A DNA stretch of 64,000 nucleotides from DAOUJW01 sp034422115 (GTDB taxonomy: Bacteria; Chloroflexota; Dehalococcoidia; Lucifugimonadales; UBA2985), in NCBI GenBank assembly GCA_034422115.1, contig DAOUJW010000015.1:62001-126000 (forward strand), read 5' to 3'. Below the pieces are notes generated by a model. The model searched no databases. It was not told where the DNA came from and worked only from the letters and a program-made list of their open reading frames with translations. The position numbers and the translations under genes were made by a program. Below, in pieces: positions 52,376-59,539 of the stretch (positions are counted from its first letter, which is position 1; each line of letters begins with the position of its first letter).

Positions 52376-52436
52376 TATAATCCAGCGCGCCAGTCTAAAC
52401 AATAAGGCGGGGAAAGTCCAATGGAGACGGCAGAGC
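52376..52436. repeat. Duplicate of the promoter and first codons of the GlcD-type gene
   Basis: 61 bp identical at 59 positions to 53362-53422, which is the -10, leader, ribosome-binding site and first codons (METAE) of the oxidoreductase gene. Here the frame stops after 20 codons, so this is a displaced, non-functional 5' end. It marks the left edge of a two-gene insertion. Confidence 0.85.
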
Positions 52437-52451
52437 CAGCCGCCTTTTTCG

Positions 52452-52481
52452 TTGTCTCACACTCCTGCGCAGTGGTAAAAT
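52452..52481 (+). promoter_or_regulatory. Candidate promoter for the 52514 gene pair
   Basis: -35 TTGTCT (52452-52457), 18-bp spacer, -10 TAAAAT (52476-52481), about 25 bp before the transcription-coupled ATG at 52514. Confidence 0.5.
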
Positions 52482-52513
52482 AGCTAAGGCAAAACACGCC
52501 TGAAAGGGTACGT

Positions 52514-52828
52514 ATGAGAGACGCAGACACTCCGGCGCCCGCGCAGTCACGCGGGCCCACCGCGCCTACCCGTCCCGGTGAAGAGATTGCCCGCCTGGGC
52601 AAGGAGATCTACGAGCGTGACATCCGTGAGCAGGTCGAGTCCAGTCATGTGGGGGAGGTCGTCGCTATCGACGTGGACACCGGCGCCTGGGCCATCGGCG
52701 ACAACGTTATTGATGCGACGGACCGTTTGTGGGAGAAGCTCCCGGAGGCCATCAATATCTTGAGTGAGCGGGTGGGGTATCAGGCGCTATACCACTTTGG
52801 GGGCCGTCCCCTACGGAGAGCCGAGTGA
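52514..52828 (+). CDS. Small conserved protein upstream of a retropepsin-like gene
   Basis: 104 residues: Pro/Ala-rich head, then PGEEIARLGKEIYERDIREQVESSHVGEVVAIDVDTGAWAIGDNVIDATDRLWEKLPEA, ending GYQALYHFGGRPLRRAE. I recognise this as a type that tends to precede clan AA aspartic protease genes, as here (4-bp overlap). Function unknown; the tight pairing suggests a two-component module, possibly toxin-antitoxin-like, which is speculation. Confidence 0.65.
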   Translation: MRDADTPAPAQSRGPTAPTRPGEEIARLGKEIYERDIREQVESSHVGEVVAIDVDTGAWAIGDNVIDATDRLWEKLPEAINILSERVGYQALYHFGGRPLRRAE

Positions 52829-53196
52829 TCGAGGGCGTGGTAAACGCTGCCTATGAGCCTGTGGTAACTCTTGCAGTACAAGGCCATAGAGGGCAGACAA
52901 GGGAAATTGAGGCCGTCATAGACACCGGCTTCACCGGATTCCTGACCGTGACCCCGGCGTTGGCCACGGAGTTGGGATTGCGCTTCCGGAGCATGAACCG
53001 GGCCACTCTCGCCGATGGCAGCGAGGCAACCTTTCCCTGCTACGGAGTTGCCGTACTCTGGGACGGTCAGGCGCGGTACATAGAGGCAGACGCCGCAGAC
53101 GCCACGCCCCTGGTGGGTATGCGCCTGCTGGACGGACACAACCTGAACATTGACGTTGAGGACGGCGGCCGCGTCGTCATACAGGCCAGAGAGTAG
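52825..53196 (+). CDS. Retropepsin-like (clan AA) aspartic protease-fold protein
   Basis: 123 residues. The motif AVIDTGFTGFLTV carries the DTG active-site pattern of retropepsin-like proteases, followed by LADGSEATFPCYGVAVLWDG and TPLVGMRLLDGHNLNIDVEDGG, the second half of the fold. Clan AA enzymes act as dimers. Whether this small form is a protease is not known. GTG 52825 overlaps the upstream stop. Another member is at 62127. Confidence 0.75.
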   Translation: MIEGVVNAAYEPVVTLAVQGHRGQTREIEAVIDTGFTGFLTVTPALATELGLRFRSMNRATLADGSEATFPCYGVAVLWDGQARYIEADAADATPLVGMRLLDGHNLNIDVEDGGRVVIQARE

Positions 53197-53406
53197 CCCT
53201 TCTATCCCAATCCCTGTGAACCGGCACAGACGGCCACCCAGGGCAATGAAACTGATGACATTGCATACGCTTGATACAGTCGGCTTGCGAGGATGGGGAG
53301 ACTGCCAGGTCTCTGACGATTAGAGGGTCAAAGGACTTCTTTGGCCCTATTTTTTTGCCTATATAATCCGGCGCACCAGTCTAAACAATAAGGCGGGGAA
53401 AGTCCA
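53197..53406 (+). promoter_or_regulatory. Upstream region of the GlcD-type gene
   Basis: No gene. TATAAT (53362-53367), the leader and ribosome-binding site lie in the 61-bp unit duplicated at 52376. A poorly conserved -35 (TTGGCC at 53341, 15-bp spacing) may pair with the -10. Confidence 0.5.
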
Positions 53407-56283
53407 ATGGAGACGGCAGAGCTACAGCAGGAGTTGGGCAAGAGAGTATCGGGGGAGGTAAAGTTCGACCCCTACTCTCGCGCCATGTACAGCACGGACG
53501 CCAGCATCTATCAGATAGAGCCTCTGGGGGTTGTGACGCCCCGCAGCAAAGAGGACGTGATAGCCACCGTTGAGCTTGCTCGACAGTACGGAGTCCCCAT
53601 ACTGCCCCGTGGCGGCGGCACCAGCCTGGCCGGCCAGACCGTCGGTAAGGCCATAGTCATCGACATGTCCAAGTACATGAACAACGTTCTTGAGGTGAAC
53701 GCAGAGGAGCGATGGGCGCGCGTCCAGCCCGGCATCGTCCTGGAGGAGTTGAACCATCGCATCAGGGACACGGGCCTCTTCTTCACGCCGGACCCCGCCA
53801 CAAGCAACCGCTCCAACGTGGGTGGCGCCATCGGCAACAACTCCTGCGGCTCACACTCCATCGTCTACGGCAAGACCGTTGACCAGGTGCGGGAGCTTGA
53901 GACTGTTCTGTCCAGTGGCGACCTGGCCCACCTGGGCCCGCTGACCTCCTCCGAGCTGGAGTCCAGGTTACTCAGGGACGACCTGGAGGGCCAGATATAC
54001 AGGGACGTGACCGACATCCTCAGGCGCACGGCGGGCGACGTGGAGGAGCGGTTCCCCAAGATAATGCGGCGCGTGGGCGGATACAACTTCGAGCAGTTCA
54101 CCGAGGGCTCCCCATTCAACCTCGCCAAGCTGATAGTCGGCTCAGAGGGCACCCTTGCGGCCGTGACGGAGGCCAAGCTGAACCTTGTGCCGCGCCCCAA
54201 GGCCACCGCCCTGCTGGTGGCCCACTTCCACGAGCTGAACGCGGCTATGGAGGCCACGGTCGCGACCCTGGACCACAACCCGTCTGCTGTGGAGCTTATG
54301 GGACGTGTCATCCTGGAGCAGATGCGCATATCCGTCGGCTACTCCCGCAGAAGCTCCTTCTTGCAGGGCGACCCGGAGGCGGTGCTGCTGATAGAGGTCT
54401 CCGGCGATTCCGAGTCGGAGCTGGAGGCGAGGATCGACCGGATAGAGGGCAGCCTGAGGCGCGCGGGCATGGGCTACGCCTTCGTCAAGATGACAAGCCG
54501 CGAGGAGCAGGCCAACGTCTGGGAGGTTCGGCGCGCCGGCATCGGACTGATGATGGGCGTCAGCGGCGACGCCAAGCCCATCCCCTTCATCGAGGACTGC
54601 TCCGTATCGACGGATAAGCTGCCTGAGTACATCCGCCGAGTCGACCAGCTAATCCGCGAGAACGGCACGGTCGCCGCCTACTACGGCCACGCCAGCGTCG
54701 GGTGCATCCACGTGCGCCCCTTCATCAACATGAAGCAGCAGGCGGACATTGACCGCATGTACAACATCTCCAGGGAGGCCAGTGAGCTGGTGATGGAGAT
54801 GGGCGGCGCCATGAGCGGCGAGCACGGCGACGGCCTTGTGCGCAGCATGTGGAACGAGAAGGTCTTTGGCTCCCGCCTCTACAACGCCTTCCGGGACGTG
54901 AAGCGCTCCTTCGACCCCAACGGCATTATGAACCCTGGCAAGATCGTGGACTCCCCTCGAATGGTGGAGAACCTTCGCTACGGCCCTGCCTACCGCACCC
55001 TCAACCTCAACACCAGGCTCAGCTTCGAGTCCGAGGGCGGGTTCAACCGCGCCGTGGAGATGTGCAACGGCGTGGGGCTGTGCCGCAGAACTCTCGAAGG
55101 GACGATGTGCCCTTCGTACATGGCAACCCGCGAGGAGGAGCACTCCACCCGGGGCCGCGCCAACGCGCTCAGGGCCGCCATCTCCGGTCTCCTGCCCCAG
55201 GACGAGTTCACCAGCAAGCGTATGCACGACGTGCTTGACCTTTGCCTGGAGTGCAAGGCGTGCAAGGCGGAGTGCCCCTCCCAGGTGGACATGGCAAAGA
55301 TGAAGTACGAGTTCCTGAACGCCTACCACCAGAGGCACGGCTACTCCATGCGTGAGCGCATCTTCGCCCACATCTCAGCCCTGAGCAGCGTGGGCTCGGC
55401 GATGGCTCCCCTGACCAACTGGGCCTCCGGCCTGCCGCTGACTCGTTGGGCCATGGACCGCTTTCTGGGCGTGGACAAGCGCAGGCCCCTGCTGCCCTTC
55501 GCACGGCGCAGCTTCTCCGACTGGTTCCGCTCCAGGGAGAAGGCCGCGGACGACGGGCAGAGCCTGGGGCGCGTGGTGCTCTTCAACGACACCTTTATGA
55601 ACTTCAACTACCCCTCCGTCGGCATGGCCGCGACCAGGATACTGGAGGCTGCGGGCTTCCAGGTGGAGGTTGTGGAGCGCAAGTGCTGCGGGCGGCCCAT
55701 GATCTCCAAGGGGATGCTGGACGCCGCCCACGACAACGCCCGTTACAATGTCGATCTGCTCCACCCCTACGTTGAGCAGGGCGCGTACATCGTGGGCTGC
55801 GAGCCAAGCTGCCTCCTGACCCTGCGGGATGAGTACCCCAACCTCCTCAACGACGACAAGTCCAGAGAGGTCGCGGACAAAGCCATGCTCCTGGAGGAGT
55901 TCCTTGATATGCTCAGCCGCGAGGGTCGGCTCAACCTCAGCTTCAAGGACACCCAAAAGAAGATGCTCTTCCACAGCCACTGCCATTCGCGCGCCCTGGT
56001 GGGAACCGCGCCGTCGCTGGCGGCCCTGCGCCTGGCCCCCGGCCACGAGGTCGAGGAGAGCAACGCCGGGTGCTGCGGCATGGCCGGGGCCTTCGGCTAC
56101 GAGAAGGAGCACTACGACCTCTCCATGACCATCGGCGGGCAGCGCCTCTTCCCCAAGGTGGCCGACCTTGACCGGGACACAGAGGTCGTCATCTCCGGCA
56201 TATCCTGCCGCCAGCAGGTGCAGCACGGCACGGGCCGGACGCCCAGGCACCTGGCGGAGGTCCTGGCGGAGGCGCTGGAGTAG
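53407..56283 (+). CDS. FAD-linked oxidase with Fe-S and CCG domains (GlcD/D-lactate dehydrogenase type)
   Basis: 958 residues. About 1-480 is a VAO-type FAD domain with PRGGGTSLAGQTVG and NVGGAIGNNSCGSHS. A 4Fe-4S region follows (CNGVGLCRRTLEGTMCPS, CLECKACKAECPSQVD), then two CCG modules (VVERKCCGRPMISKG; NAGCCGMAGAFGYEKEHYD) in the C-terminal third. This fusion of GlcD- and GlpC-like parts is seen in D-lactate, glycolate or 2-hydroxyglutarate dehydrogenases that pass electrons to quinone or electron-transfer proteins. Substrate unresolved. Confidence 0.9.
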   Translation: METAELQQELGKRVSGEVKFDPYSRAMYSTDASIYQIEPLGVVTPRSKEDVIATVELARQYGVPILPRGGGTSLAGQTVGKAIVIDMSKYMNNVLEVNAEERWARVQPGIVLEELNHRIRDTGLFFTPDPATSNRSNVGGAIGNNSCGSHSIVYGKTVDQVRELETVLSSGDLAHLGPLTSSELESRLLRDDLEGQIYRDVTDILRRTAGDVEERFPKIMRRVGGYNFEQFTEGSPFNLAKLIVGSEGTLAAVTEAKLNLVPRPKATALLVAHFHELNAAMEATVATLDHNPSAVELMGRVILEQMRISVGYSRRSSFLQGDPEAVLLIEVSGDSESELEARIDRIEGSLRRAGMGYAFVKMTSREEQANVWEVRRAGIGLMMGVSGDAKPIPFIEDCSVSTDKLPEYIRRVDQLIRENGTVAAYYGHASVGCIHVRPFINMKQQADIDRMYNISREASELVMEMGGAMSGEHGDGLVRSMWNEKVFGSRLYNAFRDVKRSFDPNGIMNPGKIVDSPRMVENLRYGPAYRTLNLNTRLSFESEGGFNRAVEMCNGVGLCRRTLEGTMCPSYMATREEEHSTRGRANALRAAISGLLPQDEFTSKRMHDVLDLCLECKACKAECPSQVDMAKMKYEFLNAYHQRHGYSMRERIFAHISALSSVGSAMAPLTNWASGLPLTRWAMDRFLGVDKRRPLLPFARRSFSDWFRSREKAADDGQSLGRVVLFNDTFMNFNYPSVGMAATRILEAAGFQVEVVERKCCGRPMISKGMLDAAHDNARYNVDLLHPYVEQGAYIVGCEPSCLLTLRDEYPNLLNDDKSREVADKAMLLEEFLDMLSREGRLNLSFKDTQKKMLFHSHCHSRALVGTAPSLAALRLAPGHEVEESNAGCCGMAGAFGYEKEHYDLSMTIGGQRLFPKVADLDRDTEVVISGISCRQQVQHGTGRTPRHLAEVLAEALE

Positions 56284-56547
56284 ATGCTTTCACTGTCATT
56301 CTGAACGGAGCGCAGCGAAGTGAAGAATCTAAAGCCTATGTCTGCAATGCCAGTGTCTCCCATGAAGTGTCTTGGGGTCGTCGCGTGGTAGCGGCCAAGC
56401 CCGCTCATCCTGAGCTTGTCGAACCATTTGAGCGTGTATATAGTGACCATATTGCCGCTCACCCTGAGCCTGTCGAAGGGTATGAGCGGCAATATCACGG
56501 CTGCCCTCCCGTCCCTGAAGGGAACAATAATGGTACAATAGACCCCT
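56284..56547. repeat. Gap with S1 and D1 repeats and a putative promoter
   Basis: S1 half (ATTCTGAACGGAGCGCAGCG) at about 56297, D1 copies at 56400-56434 and 56455-56489. TACAAT at about 56531 lies some 10 bp before the ATG at 56548 and may be a -10 for a near-leaderless transcript. Confidence 0.6.
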
Positions 56548-56970
56548 ATGCAACAGCCCATCCAGCCCAACCTGCAATACGCCATCTTCTGCTCGGAGTT
56601 CGTGGAGAGCGCCGGGCAGGCGTCCATCCTCGGCGTCCTGGACGGCGTGGACGTCAGGGGCACAATCCCTCGTGGCCAGCCCATCCCCCGCAAGGTCTTT
56701 CCCCTGAAGCTGGTGCTGGGCATCAACGCGCCCCAGGGCTACCACAGCGCCAAGCTGGAGATCACCCGGCCCTCGGGCGGCATCTCCACCACCGTTGACC
56801 TGGAGAGCTTTGAGCTTCCCCCTGACGAGTCGGTGCATCGCTGCATCGCCAACCTGGAGATGGAAGTTGAGGAGGACGGCATGTACACCTTCACCGTGTA
56901 CGTGGACAACGCCCGCATCGGCTGGGCCGTGCTGCCCATCTCCTTCGCCATCGAGTTCGTAGACCAGTAG
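56548..56970 (+). CDS. DUF6941-like protein
   Basis: 140 residues resembling the DUF6941 family: NLQYAIFCSEFVESAGQASILGVLDGVDV, FPLKLVLGINAPQGYHSAKLEI, then a beta-rich sandwich-like end (MYTFTVYVDNARIGWAVLPISFAIEF). No catalytic residues stand out. Function unknown. It has its own promoter-like sequence and lies between the oxidoreductase and the rhodanese. Confidence 0.65.
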   Translation: MQQPIQPNLQYAIFCSEFVESAGQASILGVLDGVDVRGTIPRGQPIPRKVFPLKLVLGINAPQGYHSAKLEITRPSGGISTTVDLESFELPPDESVHRCIANLEMEVEEDGMYTFTVYVDNARIGWAVLPISFAIEFVDQ

Positions 56971-57056
56971 CGAAGAAGACCACACCCTATTCCCTTCCCT
57001 CGCTTGCGGGGGAAGGTCAGGATGGGGGCGAACACAGCAACTCTAGGAGGTGAGTT

Positions 57057-57914
57057 ATGACAACCCAAGGCTACGCCCGCCCGGAGATTCTGGTGGAGAC
57101 CGACTGGCTTGAGGCGCACCTGAACGACCCCGACATCCGCATTGTCGACTGCGACAACTACGATCTGTACCAGCGCGCCCACATCGCCAACGCCGTGGGC
57201 ATCCCGGAGCACAACTTCATCAAGAACCCCAACTACCCCGGCGATCCCACCAACTACCCCCTCGTGGCGTCGGCGGAGGACTTTGCGCGGCTCATGGGCC
57301 GGATGGGCATAAGCAACGACACCACGGTGGTCTCCTACGACGCCGGTGGCGGTACCCGCGCCGCCCGCCTGTGGTGGGTGCTCAACTACTACGGCCACAC
57401 GAAGGCGAAGATGCTCAACGGCGGTTGGAAGAAGTGGCACGACGAGGGCCGCCCCACGTCTACGGACGCGCTCAGGCCAACCGAGACCTCCTTCACGTCC
57501 ACCGAGAACCCTGACCTCAACTGCCTGCTGGACTACGGCGTCTCGCGCGTCGGGGACCCTGACACGGTGTTCCTTGACGTGCGCTCGGACGACGAGTGGA
57601 CCGGGGCAGGCGCCCGGGGCAACAAGCGCGCCGGCCACGTGCCCGGGGCCGTGCACCTGGAGTGGCTAAACTTCGTCACAAGCGACAGGCGCCAGACCGT
57701 CAAGCCTGCCGCAGAGTTGCGGGCCATGCTGGAGGAGCGGGGCGTTACGCCGGACAAGCAGGTCATCACATATTGACAGGGCGGCATCCGTGCGGCGCAC
57801 GGAGCGTTCATCCTGACCCTGCTGGGCTACGACCGCGTTCGCAACTACGACGGCTCCATGGGCGAATGGGCCAACCGCGACCACACGCCGCTTGTGGTGG
57901 AGACGTCGGGGTGA
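57057..57914 (+). CDS. Two-domain rhodanese (sulfurtransferase), probable selenoprotein with Sec240 at the catalytic site
   Basis: 285 residues if UGA 57774-57776 is read as selenocysteine. The N-terminal inactive rhodanese domain (about 8-135; VVSYDAGGGTRAARLWWVLNYYGH) and the C-terminal active one (about 150-285) are normal for thiosulfate/3-mercaptopyruvate sulfurtransferases. The active loop should read YCxxGxRA; here it is VITY, UGA, QGGIRAAHGAFILTLLGYDR, then GSMGEW, in the same frame to UGA 57912. A stem-loop follows the UGA (57787-57803) and selB is in this window. An AGGAGGTGAG box precedes ATG 57057. If UGA were a stop, the protein would end just before its catalytic residue. Confidence 0.85.
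57787..57803 (+). promoter_or_regulatory. Candidate bacterial SECIS hairpin
   Basis: TCCGTGC, loop GGC, GCACGGA: a perfect 7-bp stem. The loop starts 17 nt after the UGA and begins with GG. Both match the known bacterial SECIS pattern (small apical loop with G in its first two positions, about 16-37 nt from the UGA). Two more pairs are possible below with a bulged A. The bases also code for the conserved GIRAAHGA stretch, so some pairing could be by chance. Confidence 0.65.
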
Positions 57915-57963
57915 GGGCTACCCGCAATAAATACGTGAAGATATGGCATTTCGATGCGGGGCT

Positions 57964-59034
57964 ATGTTCAAGCTGACTACAGCGGCTTTGGCGCTTGCAA
58001 TGCTGGCTGCCGCCCCGGCATGTCAAGACGAAGAGCCTACCGGTTCGCAAGACACCCAAGCCACCATCACCGCCGGCGTAGACGCGACGCTTGAAGCAAT
58101 GCAGACCACTGTGCCAGAACCTACGCCTGAACCTACCAACACACCCTCAGTGACTCCCGACCTGACAAAGCTCGTTTCGATTAGTAGCAGCGCTGGACAT
58201 ACCTGCGCGCTCCGCGCAGACGGTTCTCCAGTCTGCTGGGGTTTGGATGTAGATGGCCGGGCATCGCCGCCACAGGACGAGAAATTTACCGCCATTAGCA
58301 GCGGAGTTCAGCACACTTGCGCACTCCGCGCGGACGGTTCTCCAGTCTGCTGGGGGTCCAATTTCTACTTTGATGCCTACGTCGGGCAGGCGTCGCCCCC
58401 ACAGGGCGAGAGATTTACTACCATCAGTAGCGGAACTCGACACACTTGTGCCCTTCGTGCCGACGGCTCTCCCGTCTGCTGGGGGTCTAATCTACTCCTT
58501 GACACCTATGTAGGCCAGGCATCTCCACCCCCTGACGAGAAGTTCATTTCCATCAGCAGCGGAGATATCCACACCTGCGCATTACGCGCAGATGGCTATC
58601 CTATCTGCTGGGGGTCTAATGTGTTCTTAGGCGAATACATGGGTCAGGCATCACCCCCGCCCGGCGAGAAGTTCACCGTTATCAGCAGCGGAGATTTCCA
58701 CACCTGTGCACTACGCGCCGACGGCTCTCCCGTCTGCTGGGGATCTAATGTGTTCTTAGGCGAATACATAGGCCAAGCATCACCGCCCGCTGGCGAGGAG
58801 TTCACCTCCATCAGCAGTGGAGCATTCCATACCTGCGCCATTCGCGCGGATGGTTCACCTGTCTGCTGGGGTTCTAACCCACTCGTAGACGACTCCGCCA
58901 TCCAGCCATCACACCCTCCTGCCGACAAGCTTCTTTCCATCAGCAGCGGAGCAATCCATACCTGTGCCCTCCGCGTCGACGGCTCTCCCATCTGTTGGGG
59001 TGATAACACAGAAGGTCAAGCGTCACCACCATAG
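57964..59034 (+). CDS. RCC1-like seven-repeat lipoprotein
   Basis: About 356 residues from ATG 57964 (ATG 57943 also possible). Lipoprotein signal LALAMLAAAPAC, then a Pro/Thr-rich linker (PEPTPEPTNTPSVTPDLTK), then seven repeats of about 38-40 residues built on HTCALRADGSPVCWG...GQASPP. Seven blades would close a beta-propeller of the RCC1/BLIP-II kind. Each repeat keeps two Cys (HTC and VCW), likely disulfide-bonded, in keeping with an exported protein. Function unknown. A paralogue starts at 63454. Confidence 0.8.
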   Translation: MFKLTTAALALAMLAAAPACQDEEPTGSQDTQATITAGVDATLEAMQTTVPEPTPEPTNTPSVTPDLTKLVSISSSAGHTCALRADGSPVCWGLDVDGRASPPQDEKFTAISSGVQHTCALRADGSPVCWGSNFYFDAYVGQASPPQGERFTTISSGTRHTCALRADGSPVCWGSNLLLDTYVGQASPPPDEKFISISSGDIHTCALRADGYPICWGSNVFLGEYMGQASPPPGEKFTVISSGDFHTCALRADGSPVCWGSNVFLGEYIGQASPPAGEEFTSISSGAFHTCAIRADGSPVCWGSNPLVDDSAIQPSHPPADKLLSISSGAIHTCALRVDGSPICWGDNTEGQASPP

Positions 59035-59200
59035 TGCATGCCCTGCCCTACCCCTCGTTGACACCGCGCCATCCGCCTGAAACACCCGCTCCTTTCTTGG
59101 ACAAAAAGAGACCGCATTATATTATAAAGAGGGGCAGCGCCCCGCGTTATGGTATGATTGACGCTGTATTGCCCAAGGATGAAGTCGCAGAGGAGGCACC
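59035..59200. other. Gap with hairpin and AT-rich promoter-like sequence
   Basis: GGGGCAGCGCCCC (59131-59143) is a short GC hairpin. TATATTATAAAG before it and TATGAT (59153-59158) after it are promoter-like and probably serve the coiled-coil gene at 59201. Confidence 0.4.
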
Positions 59201-59524
59201 ATGACGCTGGAGGACAGGGTCAGTAACCTGGAGACTAATGTTGGCGCAATCGTAGGCGCGCTTGAACAGGTTACCCAGGCGCTTCGCGGCATCGCAGCTA
59301 AGCAGGATGAGCACTCTGCCGCCCTCCAGACCATCATGACAATCCAGAGTGAGCAAACTCAACTGCTTATTGAGCACTCTCGGATTCTCGCTGAGCATTC
59401 CGATGCTATACGCTCCATCATTACCATCCAGAACGAGCACACCCGCATACTCCTTGAGCACTCAGTTGACATTCAGTTCATAAAGGATATGCTCAGCGGC
59501 TCCTCTGAGCCAGGAAGCGCCTAG
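59201..59524 (+). CDS. Short coiled-coil protein
   Basis: 107 residues, almost entirely a coiled coil with a repeating pattern (SNLETNVGAIVGALEQVTQAL; TIMTIQSEQTQLLIEHSRIL; SIITIQNEHTRILLEHSVDI), about 30 residues per unit with I/L heptads and Glu-His-Ser. It may be a self-assembling or adaptor protein. A short basic-to-neutral end (MLSGSSEPGSA) follows. No family assigned. It ends 15 bp before the CoA-transferase gene and may be cotranscribed. Confidence 0.6.
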   Translation: MTLEDRVSNLETNVGAIVGALEQVTQALRGIAAKQDEHSAALQTIMTIQSEQTQLLIEHSRILAEHSDAIRSIITIQNEHTRILLEHSVDIQFIKDMLSGSSEPGSA

Positions 59525-59539
59525 AGCGGAGGACGCCCC

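Noticed and set aside
53407..56283. In-frame UGA codons in the GlcD/CCG protein or other redox genes as further selenocysteines
   Set aside because: The CCG and Fe-S cysteines are all encoded by TGC/TGT and the frame is complete; no other gene shows a UGA at a redox motif.
57057..57776. Reading the rhodanese as a 239-residue protein ending at UGA 57774
   Set aside because: It would stop immediately before the catalytic residue, with conserved rhodanese sequence continuing in frame for 45 codons.
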